10,913 nt of DNA, from contig WGEM01000563.1 of assembly GCA_015492755.1 (NCBI GenBank), positions 1 to 10,913 on the forward strand, in the 5' to 3' direction. This document shows, in pieces, positions 1 to 5,820 of this stretch. The stretch is from Gemmatimonadota bacterium (GTDB taxonomy: Bacteria; Gemmatimonadota; Gemmatimonadetes; Longimicrobiales; Gaopeijiaceae). The notes under the pieces were generated by a model. The model was not told the origin of the DNA, made no database searches, and saw nothing but the letters and a program-made list of their open reading frames with translations. Numbering within the stretch: the first letter of the stretch is position 1; each line of letters starts with the position of its first letter. The position numbers were made by a program, and so were the translations under genes.

Positions 1-63
1 CCCCGGGTTCACCGGGGTGAAGAGCATGCGCCCCCTCACAAGGAAGAGCAACCCGTCACGCAC
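1..63 (-). CDS. Partial CDS, possible second ABC-2 permease (N-terminus only)
   Basis: Reading leftwards from a GTG at 63, the frame is open to the window edge and begins MRDGLLFLVRGRMLF, followed by TPVNP. This resembles the cytosolic N-terminus of ABC-2 type permeases. It overlaps the 3' end of the preceding permease gene by 8 bases, which is typical of translationally coupled subunits, and ATPase-permease-permease cassettes are common. An in-frame ATG at 27 is a weaker alternative start. Only 21 codons are visible and no convincing ribosome binding site is seen, so both the existence and the identity of the gene are inferred mainly from context and the character of the peptide. Confidence 0.4.
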   Translation of the reverse strand, partial: MRDGLLFLVRGRMLFTPVNPG

Positions 64-907
64 GGGGCCTGGTCCATTTGGCACTCAGGATGACGAGCAC
101 ACTCGCAATACCCAACCACAAGAGCACAGCCACTTCCGGATTGACACCCGTAAGTCGAGCCGCCGGATCCGGCGCTTGGAGAGCCACCTCTTTCAGAAGC
201 CACCGCTCAGGCGCCATCAGCGCCACGGAGAGTGAGAGCGGGGCATCGAACAGCGGGCGCATTGCGGCGTCCAGCCATTGGATCCCCTGTAGCTCCGCAA
301 CCAGATCGATCACGAGGAGACTCACGGGGAGAGCCAGTAGCCACACACTCGGTCGGTCTGATGCCACCCCGGCGACGCTAGCAAGCAGGTAGGCTAACAG
401 CAAAGACTGGGCCCAGAGCGCCCAATACATGAAGCTTAGAGGGATTCCTCCTTCCGCCTCCCCCACGGTGCTCGGGTCACCCAGCAGACCAATCGCGACA
501 AACAGCACCAGTCCGCCAAGTGCAATCGCACCACCGAGCAGCCCGACCCCAGCGACACATCGTGCCATGATATGCGAGGGCCTCGGGTACGGCTGCAGCC
601 AGAAGTATAGTCTCTGGCGCGGCGACTCGTCCTGCCAGATCGCCACGGCCCAGGCAGCCGAGAGGAGGATCATGATCCCATGGATGATCCAACCGAACGT
701 GATGGCAGCCGCGGGCCATCCCCAGAACGATAGAGCCCTCGCGAAGCCGACCGCGAGCAGGGCGAATACGCCATAGAGAAGCGCGACCGACCGTGGCAGC
801 TTCGCGAGCGTATACCGGAACTGCTCTTTCTGGACTACCAGACGCCCCGGCGGCCGTGTCTCCGGCGGTCTGACTGGCCCGAGCGACCGCGGCTCAACTC
901 TGGACAT
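56..907 (-). CDS. ABC-2 type transporter permease
   Basis: A 283-residue integral membrane protein, the likely membrane half of an exporter with the ATPase encoded just upstream. After a Pro/Arg-rich cytosolic N-terminus there are about six hydrophobic segments, near residues 40-59, 66-90, 116-140, 157-180, 186-204 and 258-277. The loop after segment 2 carries WQDESPRQRLYFWLQPYPR, the conserved-looking cytoplasmic stretch common in ABC-2 permeases of this kind. I chose the ATG at 907 because it overlaps the ATPase stop by 14 bases; the open frame extends to 1057, but that part lies wholly inside the ATPase gene in another frame and lacks membrane-protein character. The ribosome binding site is weak, consistent with translational coupling. 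The substrate cannot be read from the sequence; small exported Cys proteins encoded upstream are candidates by context. Confidence 0.85.
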   Translation of the reverse strand: MSRVEPRSLGPVRPPETRPPGRLVVQKEQFRYTLAKLPRSVALLYGVFALLAVGFARALSFWGWPAAAITFGWIIHGIMILLSAAWAVAIWQDESPRQRLYFWLQPYPRPSHIMARCVAGVGLLGGAIALGGLVLFVAIGLLGDPSTVGEAEGGIPLSFMYWALWAQSLLLAYLLASVAGVASDRPSVWLLALPVSLLVIDLVAELQGIQWLDAAMRPLFDAPLSLSVALMAPERWLLKEVALQAPDPAARLTGVNPEVAVLLWLGIASVLVILSAKWTRPRA

Positions 908-1877
908 CACGCCCGTTCGACACATTGTGGAGAAACGCGACAACCATCTCCTCCAGAGTGAGAGTCGCGGGCTCGATGGGGATGCTGCGATCGCCCTCAC
1001 GCACCAGCTCGGGGTCGCCTGGCTCACTCCACAGTATGTGAAGAAACGAGTCTCCATCGGGTCGCGAGTGGATCACGCGTGCCTCGAGACCGCGCGGAAT
1101 CCCCGAAGCAACACTATCAGCACGAATCACCCAGAGTGAGCGCTCGAGCAGTCCCCGGGAGCACTGAAGCACGAGCCGGCCCTCGTGGAGGACGGCAACG
1201 TGATCGACGAGAGCATCCACCTCATGGAGCACATGGGTCGCGACAATCGTCGTCGGAGATGACTCACGGATGTGTGACCGCAGCAGCCTAAGCACGATGT
1301 CACGCATCATCGGATCCAGGCCGTCGGTCGGCTCGTCCAGTAGCAACAGCGGTGGACGGTGTCCAAGTGCCATGACGAGCTCTACGCGGCGGGCCTGGCC
1401 CTTGGATAGCGTGCCAAACACACGCTCCTCGTCTATTTCGAGCTTCCTCATCAACTCGCCAGCGTACGACCAGTCCCACCCCGGCCGGTACGCCGCATGG
1501 TGACGCATCAACTCCCTCACAGTCATCCAGGAGTACGCGTGATAGGGCTTCTCGAGAAGGTACCCCACACAGGAACGAACCTCTGCGCCCGCTCGCTGAG
1601 GATCGAGACCCAAAACCCGTACATCGCCGGACGTGGGGCGCGTCAGATCGAGCAGAATGGAAAGCAAGGTCGTCTTCCCGGCCCCATTGGGTCCGGCAAG
1701 AAGGTATGTGGCGCCGACCGGGACACTGATGTCCAGATCGGTCAACGCGGCTGTGCCCGAAAACGCCTTCGTAAGCCCCCGGGCCCACACCGCACTCGAA
1801 TCGCATCGCACCGGCTCCGTAGGCCAGGGAACGGACGTTCGACTGCCCGCATTCGCTACCTCTGGTAAGGTCTTCAT
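894..1877 (-). CDS. ABC transporter ATP-binding protein
   Basis: A 327-residue cytoplasmic ATPase predicted to power the adjacent ABC-2 permease. All hallmark motifs are visible: Walker A GPNGAGKT at residues 62-69, a Q-loop region with Glu instead of Gln (GYLLEKP), signature LSKGQ at about 157-161, Walker B LLLLDEP ending near 183, and the switch His in VATHVLHEV at about 215. A C-terminal extension of roughly 100 residues follows the nucleotide-binding domain, as is usual for ABC-2 exporters. The ATG at 1877 was chosen because it lies 17 bases after the stop of the upstream gene and is preceded by a GGGTGAGGG stretch; the frame extends to 1946, but starting there would overlap the upstream gene by 52 bases. 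The signature has Lys at its third position (LSKGQ), as in many bacitracin/GldA-type ATPases. Confidence 0.93.
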   Translation of the reverse strand: MKTLPEVANAGSRTSVPWPTEPVRCDSSAVWARGLTKAFSGTAALTDLDISVPVGATYLLAGPNGAGKTTLLSILLDLTRPTSGDVRVLGLDPQRAGAEVRSCVGYLLEKPYHAYSWMTVRELMRHHAAYRPGWDWSYAGELMRKLEIDEERVFGTLSKGQARRVELVMALGHRPPLLLLDEPTDGLDPMMRDIVLRLLRSHIRESSPTTIVATHVLHEVDALVDHVAVLHEGRLVLQCSRGLLERSLWVIRADSVASGIPRGLEARVIHSRPDGDSFLHILWSEPGDPELVREGDRSIPIEPATLTLEEMVVAFLHNVSNGRDVQS

Positions 1878-1894
1878 GTGACGCGCGCCCGCCC

Positions 1895-2992
1895 TCACCC
1901 TGTTGATTCGTCGCTCCGCGAATCCCCACCTGGGCCGAGGGAGCAATGCCAGAAGTCCCCGTCGGGTGTAGCCGTGACGATTCGCTCTAGGCCGGGAAGA
2001 TATACGGCGAATGAGGGGCGCGCATCCAGGAGGTACGATCCATTGACCGTACCGTCGTCGGAGAGTCGCAGGAACGCTCTCGGAAACCCTTCCCGTCGCT
2101 TGTCACCGCTACGCACCAATAGAATGATGCTCTCTGCATCCTCGGTCATCGCGAGCACGGGAACGAGTAGCTTGTCTAACTCCTCTTTCCTGAACGGTGG
2201 CTTCGGAGTCCACCACGCCCACTTGGCCAGATCGTGAGCTACCGGCGCACGGATAGTACCCACCCATGAAGGTGTCGACGCACGAAGGTTGATCCGATGG
2301 ATCAGTGGCACAATGAACTGATGTGCCACCAGCAGCTCCGCTCGATGAGGTCGGACGAGTGGTACAACCAAGTTGGCCACGGTGAAGAGTTGCGCGTCAT
2401 CCAGTTCCGCCGCAGGCACGCCAATGTCGACAGACGTCGCATCGGTGTCCGCCTTGAACAGGGCGAGGGAATGCGATGATTGCGGCGTCAGCGTCGGAAA
2501 CACTACAAAGCCTGTCGACACTCGAGCCAGTCTATCGCCGTGAACCTTGAGAGGAACTCTCCTGGATACCTCTCCGGACTCAAGCACATACGCAAGACTG
2601 CGGCCCGCCCCGTCAAGTACCACCAACGTGTCACCGAGGACCGCCACGTCCTTCCCGTCTCGAACGGCGTTCGGGCCTGCTTCTGCCATGCGATACGTGC
2701 GCTTGACCGCCAGGTCCGAGGTCACGACGTACGCAACACGAGCGTCCGGGTAAAACAGCACCAGTGTGGAATCGCTGGCCCCGACGACGCGCTCTAGCGT
2801 GCCGGGCGGGTCGACTCCAAAAGGGACACCATCGCATTGCGCCCGTCCTGCCCCTCGCACGATATCGACGGGTACCGCAGCAGGACGATCACGGGCATCC
2901 GCGGTACAAGCGATCGTACAGAACGCGAGGCCGATCCAAAGCCAAGGTTTGATCGCAGGCGGGGCTATGGGTGCTCCAGCGGCCAATACCAC
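1895..2992 (-). CDS. Exported beta-propeller-like protein, possible lipoprotein
   Basis: A 365-residue protein with a hydrophobic leader (PWLWIGLAFCTIAC, Cys at residue 29). TIAC is an imperfect lipobox, so either lipidation at Cys29 or signal peptidase I cleavage after ADA (residues 31-33) is possible. The mature part consists of short alternating strand-like hydrophobic stretches with recurring patterns such as DTLVVLDGAGRSLAYVL, the style of six-bladed NHL/BF3164-like beta-propeller proteins, though no clear repeat consensus can be defined by eye. Start choice is uncertain: GTG 2992 is used, TTG 2986 is an alternative, and no strong ribosome binding site is seen for either. It begins 4 bases after the stop of the small Cys-motif gene and ends 17 bases before the ATPase start, so it is probably co-transcribed with both. 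The function is unknown; a role in surface binding or handling of the exported peptide is speculation. Confidence 0.72.
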   Translation of the reverse strand: MVLAAGAPIAPPAIKPWLWIGLAFCTIACTADARDRPAAVPVDIVRGAGRAQCDGVPFGVDPPGTLERVVGASDSTLVLFYPDARVAYVVTSDLAVKRTYRMAEAGPNAVRDGKDVAVLGDTLVVLDGAGRSLAYVLESGEVSRRVPLKVHGDRLARVSTGFVVFPTLTPQSSHSLALFKADTDATSVDIGVPAAELDDAQLFTVANLVVPLVRPHRAELLVAHQFIVPLIHRINLRASTPSWVGTIRAPVAHDLAKWAWWTPKPPFRKEELDKLLVPVLAMTEDAESIILLVRSGDKRREGFPRAFLRLSDDGTVNGSYLLDARPSFAVYLPGLERIVTATPDGDFWHCSLGPGGDSRSDESTG

Positions 2993-2996
2993 TTTG

Positions 2997-3233
2997 CTAG
3001 ATGCCGATCAGCTTCTTCCGAATGCACCCGGCGTACTCGGCCGCACATTCCAGGTACGCTGCGTCGTCTTCCAGGTCGAAGTGATCCCGACCCCAGTCGT
3101 CATACTTCCCGGCGGCCTCGTTGATGCACAGGTAATAGTTGTCCAAACAATCGGTCCCACCGGCGTCAGCCTCCTGCGGCACAGAAATGAGAGCAAGCGT
3201 AAGGACGAATGCCCAGATCAAGCTTCTCGTCAT
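2997..3233 (-). CDS. Small exported protein with twin CX6C motifs
   Basis: A 78-residue protein that I do not recognise as a named family. Residues 1-24 form a classical signal peptide: MTRS, a hydrophobic core (LIWAFVLTLALISV), then a likely cleavage site after ADA. The predicted mature chain is about 54 residues and acidic in the middle, with four cysteines at 29, 36, 63 and 70. These form two CX6C pairs (CLDNYYLC and CAAEYAGC) about 26 residues apart. The spacing suits two helices pinned together by two disulfides, which is inference. The start at 3233 is supported by GGAGGG four bases upstream; the frame extends to 3290 but that extension lacks leader character. It is immediately followed by the propeller-like protein and the ABC genes. 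It could be a peptide substrate of that exporter, a bacteriocin-like or signalling peptide, or a structural subunit. Confidence 0.75.
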   Translation of the reverse strand: MTRSLIWAFVLTLALISVPQEADAGGTDCLDNYYLCINEAAGKYDDWGRDHFDLEDDAAYLECAAEYAGCIRKKLIGI

Positions 3234-3324
3234 GATACCCTCCGTGTGTTTGGGCCAGGATTGGAGCCGATGAGTATGCGTCCACCGCACTGGGCTGAGG
3301 GTGCATGAGGCATCGGTCGCTCAG

Positions 3325-3529
3325 CTACGGGATCGTCCTACGGACAAGTAGCGAGGGCGCATTCTCGACGCTTCCCGATTCCGTCACGATCGCGCTGCCA
3401 GCCTCCCGATTCCTATACGACAGCCACCCGGCTTGACCCTACCCCTGCGAGTTGATCCAGATACTCTCTGATTCCTCTGAGAAAGCGAGGGGTTATGACC
3501 AAGAGCAGGTCCACCGAAGAGTAGATCAT
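3325..3529 (-). pseudogene. Short unrecognised gene remnant, apparent one-base frameshift
   Basis: An ATG at 3529 is preceded at good spacing by a GGGAGGAGGAG ribosome binding site. It opens a 38-codon frame starting MIYSSVDLLLVITPRF and ending at TAG 3413. In the next frame, sequence of equally protein-like character (RNREAGSAIVTESGS) continues to a TAG at 3325. Removing one base just before 3415 would join them into a product of about 67 residues. I recognise no family and no signal peptide. The frame is also open upstream of the ATG as far as 3730, so this could instead be the tail of a longer degraded gene. It lies between the two small exported-protein genes. The evidence is only the ribosome binding site and residue composition. 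Confidence 0.3.
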
Positions 3530-3785
3530 CGCGCTCCTCCTCCCGGATTCCTGCGGATCGCTCCACAAGCCTCGGGCTCCCCCGCTCGCTTTGTGTGAGC
3601 CCGGATCGATCAGGATCCGGCGGAAAGGCACGTCCAAGGTCGCGACCCTCGGCGAGTGGCTCACCACGCGCCCGGCAGCTTCCGGACGACCGAGGCCACC
3701 CCGCGGCTCCGCGCGGACGCGCTCGCCCACATAAGGTGTTTCAAGGCCTTCCGAGCGTAGGCCGTAGGTTGACCGTGATCCGCTA
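3530..3785. other. Intergenic stretch with no recognisable gene
   Basis: Between the small Cys-rich gene and the short remnant there is no gene I can support. A minus-strand frame is open from 3730 through to 3413, but its upstream part is Arg/Gly/Pro-rich and has no ribosome binding site, as expected of chance open frames in high-GC DNA. The right end contains one arm and the loop of a perfect 11-bp hairpin, listed separately. It may hold remnants of a decayed gene. Confidence 0.4.
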
Positions 3786-3798
3786 CTAACCTACGGCC
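3760..3798. repeat. Perfect 11-bp inverted repeat overlapping a stop codon
   Basis: GGCCGTAGGTT at 3760-3770 is matched exactly by AACCTACGGCC at 3788-3798, with a 17-base loop between. On the minus strand the first arm is the end of the coding sequence of the small Cys-rich gene, touching its TAG at 3786-3788. No T-run follows on the minus strand, so it is not a canonical intrinsic terminator. It could be an mRNA 3'-end hairpin or the scar of a local duplication. Confidence 0.6.
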
Positions 3799-4179
3799 AT
3801 CACGCGGCCCGATCCCAGCCGCCGCACGAGCATCTGGTGTTTCTTCTCGTCCAATGGGATATGGCCGACGATCCTTCCAGCGCCATCGCATGCACGGATC
3901 TGTAGAGCCTTCCGAGTGGAGTTCAGAACGATGAGGTCCGAAAGCCGTGATACAACGGCGACCAATTCTTCCGCGTTCGCCTGCGACGGTGTTCTCAGCA
4001 TTTCCAGAAGATCCCAGGCCTCTTCGTCCGTCATCTCGGGCACCGCCCCAAGGATTGGGCATCCACCTCCCGCCGGATGGTTGTCGCAGTTGGGGAGATT
4101 GCCGCAATTTTGAGGCTTATTCCCCTGATACGATCCTGACGCGCAGGAACATGGACACGGCAAGCGCAGATCGGTACAT
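3786..4179 (-). pseudogene. Small Cys-rich exported protein gene, apparent one-base frameshift
   Basis: I do not recognise the family. The body (from about 4163 to the TAG at 3786) has a Cys/Asn-rich N-terminal region with NCGNLPNC and GGGCP. It is followed by an acidic helical stretch (MTDEEAWDLLEMLRTP) and an Ile/Val/Arg-rich end. Its frame has no ATG or GTG near a ribosome binding site; its only near start is a TTG at 4163 with none. Just upstream, AAGGAGG (4187-4193) sits 7 bases before an ATG at 4179 that opens a leader-like peptide, MYRSALAVSMFL, ending at TAA 4117 one base out of frame with the body. Deleting one base (for example a C in TTCCTGC near 4148) fuses leader and body into a secreted protein of about 130 residues. 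The propeller pseudogene ends 24 bases upstream, so the two probably shared a transcript. A real translation start at TTG 4163 with an intact gene is the alternative. Confidence 0.55.
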
Positions 4180-4183
4180 GATT

Positions 4184-4193
4184 CCGCCTCCTT
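4184..4193 (-). promoter_or_regulatory. Strong Shine-Dalgarno site (AAGGAGGCGG)
   Basis: AAGGAGG at 4193-4187 lies 7 bases before the ATG at 4179. This site argues that translation of the small Cys-rich gene began at 4179 rather than at the in-frame TTG 4163, and so supports the frameshift reading. Confidence 0.7.
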
Positions 4194-4876
4194 GTGATCT
4201 TATCAACGTGAGCGCGAATGTGACGAACTGAGCACGGGCCGGAAGAGCTTCAGCCGGTTATGTGTGGCCAGCGTCTCCACCGCCGGCACGCGGCCATCGG
4301 GGAGGAACCCCTCAAAGAAACCGTTCGGCAAGTCGATCACACGAGATGCGATGAGCTCCCCGCTCGCAGCGTCGAACACGTCCAGCACGCTGTCCAGGTA
4401 GCGTCCCACGTTGACATACCCCTGCTCCTCCGTCGTTTCCCATTCGGGATCAAGCGTGGCTCCGAGAACCCACAGCTCCCCGTCGTTACTCCAGACATCC
4501 CAGATTGCGGAGGTGGGGCGGAGTAAGCCGGCACCGTCCACGTCGCGATGAGGAGGAATCCGGTAGTGCTCGAACCAGGCCCGCCGTGGGCGGAACCCTC
4601 TCAACGGCCTGCCGTTTTCCACGGAAAGCAATGTGAGCTCATAACGATCGTGCATTCTCGCGACCCAGATCCCCTCGGAGTTCTGGGCCAGGTGATAGAC
4701 CTGGCTGCCGGGTCCATCCTCTTCCTTCCACTCGGCTGCTGACCAGATGAAGGTTCCCGTATCCTTGAATCGATGGACCCAGAAGCCCGCGGTTTCAGGC
4801 GTCGCACCAAAACCGTTGATCACCACACTGTGGTCAGCCAGAACGATCACGTCCGACCGCGTCGGATCCACGTCTA

Positions 4877-4908
4877 GGAGTCTGTCCGAGTAAAAGGAGT
4901 GGGCCGCG
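4877..4908 (+). repeat. Left terminal inverted repeat of the MITE
   Basis: A 32-bp end beginning GGAGTCTGTCCGAGTAA and ending GTGGGCCGCG. It matches the reverse complement of the right end apart from one T/C difference and a small mismatch/indel cluster after GAGTAA. Confidence 0.85.
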
Positions 4909-4951
4909 CACGTGGTGCGTTCGCGTGTTCAGTCAAGGAGCGCCGACGAGG

Positions 4952-4966
4952 CGTAGCAGCGCTACG
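4952..4966. repeat. Mini-hairpin in left arm of the MITE
   Basis: CGTAGCAGCGCTACG is a short near-perfect palindrome. Its counterpart in the right arm (5092-5107) keeps the stem CGTAGC/GCTACG while the loop differs, which suggests the stem is under constraint. Confidence 0.6.
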
Positions 4967-5091
4967 GCGAGGAGAAGCGACGATGGATCAACCGCGAACC
5001 CACCATGTGCCCGTCCGCGGGTAGCACAGAGACGTCAAAGATTGTGGGTTGGGCGTGGCACGGCTCCGCCTCCGTCGTTGGCGCTCCTCGA

Positions 5092-5107
5092 CGTAGCTCG
5101 GGCTACG
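5092..5107. repeat. Mini-hairpin in right arm of the MITE
   Basis: CGTAGCTCGGGCTACG forms a 6-bp stem with a 4-base loop, matching in position and stem sequence the hairpin in the left arm. Confidence 0.6.
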
Positions 5108-5150
5108 CCGTCGTCGCGCCGCCTAGGATTCGGGGCCGTGGCACCCCCAA

Positions 5151-5181
5151 CGCGGCCCACTCTCTTACTCGGACAGGCTCC
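5151..5181 (-). repeat. Right terminal inverted repeat of the MITE
   Basis: Read on the minus strand it begins GGAGCCTGTCCGAGTAAG and ends GTGGGCCGCG, 31 bp, one base shorter than the left end. Confidence 0.85.
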
Positions 5182-5559
5182 TAGGGGAATCGTCGTGACC
5201 AGGCGGCCGTCGGACCGGAGCACGGAGATTCGTCGGTTCCCTGCGTCGAACGCCCAGATATCGTCGTGCGCTCACTTCGCTAGAGCGGTGATATAGGAGA
5301 ACTCCCCCGGACCCGCGCCCGGGCGCCCGATCTCGCGGCGGATCCTCCCCGAGGTGTCGAGAGCGAGAATCCGGTCCACGATGTGCATGTCGACGTACCA
5401 GATCTCGCCACCTAGCTCCACGAGCGACATGGATTCGCTGTCCGTGGGTCCATCCTCGACTCCCAGAACCAGAACCGGCGACAGCTCGATTGAGCAGTCG
5501 ACACATCCCAACCCGTCCCGCGCGCACCCACCAACAGCCGCGACAACTCCCCAGAGCAC

Positions 5560-5820
5560 GAGGATTCAGAACCGCCTGCTCACCCGCGCGGATTCCCCCG
5601 CCGGATGACGGCAGGTCAAGGCTCGAGATGCTTAGGTCGCCTTTCATTCTCGGATCTTCCGGGCCGGCCGGATTCCTGCCTGTTCATGCGATGACGATGA
5701 GACCACGGAATGCCGTGACAGCGAGCCGTGCTCCTCCATGGCACGTCAGGCGGTCGCACAATAGCGAACTCGGGCTTCGCTCGGCCTCCCGGGATCGCGA
5801 TTCCCGACCGCTTCCCCTTC
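5560..5820. other. Intergenic region between regulator and propeller pseudogene
   Basis: About 260 bases with no gene I can support; the open frames present lack ribosome binding sites and protein-like composition. On the minus strand it should contain the promoter of the propeller/peptide cluster, but no convincing -35/-10 pair stands out. Two small hairpins lie at its right end, just after the regulator stop. Confidence 0.5.
5763..5806 (-). terminator. Possible terminator hairpins after the regulator gene
   Basis: On the minus strand, 15 or more bases after the regulator stop, there is CGGGA/TCCCG around a short loop. Then AGCGAA (5776-5781) pairs with TTCGCT (5763-5768) across a 7-base loop. 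Only a weak ATTGT follows rather than a U-run, so factor-independent termination is doubtful. Confidence 0.25.

Larger units (their letters stand above)
4875..5183. mobile_element. MITE-like non-autonomous element with TA target duplication
   Basis: A 305-bp body (4877-5181) is flanked by TA (4875-4876 and 5182-5183), each within CTAG. Its ends are inverted repeats beginning GGAGYCTGTCCGAGTAA. The arms are further related as inverted repeats (4944-4987 against 5071-5116), so most of the element can fold back on itself. It has no transposase; the longest open frame inside is about 45 codons of low-complexity Arg/Ala/Gly-rich sequence. TA duplication within CTAG and the TIR layout are characteristic of elements mobilised in trans by IS630/Tc1-mariner-type transposases, which is inferred from family knowledge. 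Precise removal restores the reading frame of the host propeller gene, which proves insertion rather than an original intergenic region. Confidence 0.85.
4203..5559 (-). pseudogene. Six-bladed beta-propeller lipoprotein gene, broken by a stop and a MITE
   Basis: The 5' part starts at GTG 5559 with a short leader ending in a lipobox-like VGGC (Cys 12). It runs through propeller-type sequence including GAGPGEFSYITALAK and, after an in-frame TGA at 5272-5274 (codon 96), AHDDIWAFDAGNRRISVLR in the same frame. At codon 126 (CTA, 5182-5184) the gene is interrupted by a 305-bp element. The 3' part resumes at 4874 and ends at TGA 4203, with typical blade sequence such as SNDGELWVLGATLD. Deleting the element and one TA copy gives an open frame of 349 codons apart from the TGA, close to the size of 6-bladed propeller/BF3164-like exported proteins. 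The leader is unusually short with no positive charge, and a stop lies three codons upstream, so the N-terminus may also be eroded. The 3' half alone has an open frame of 222 codons from GTG 4871, but nothing suggests it is translated. Confidence 0.85.

Noticed and set aside
1878..1946. Extended N-terminus of the left ABC ATPase
   Set aside because: It would overlap the upstream gene by 52 bases and adds a basic stretch not expected in the family; the ATG at 1877 is well placed.
2766..3308. A 180-codon plus-strand open frame over the small Cys gene
   Set aside because: It is antisense to the signal-peptide-bearing gene, with no ribosome binding site and no recognisable domain.
5035..5223. 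A short minus-strand frame running from the propeller gene into the MITE, as a possible transposase remnant
   Set aside because: Its first part is propeller sequence and the rest is low-complexity MITE sequence; there is no DDE-type motif.
5272..5274. TGA as a selenocysteine codon
   Set aside because: No conserved redox context and no obvious SECIS-like hairpin immediately downstream, and the gene is also interrupted by an insertion, so simple decay is likelier.
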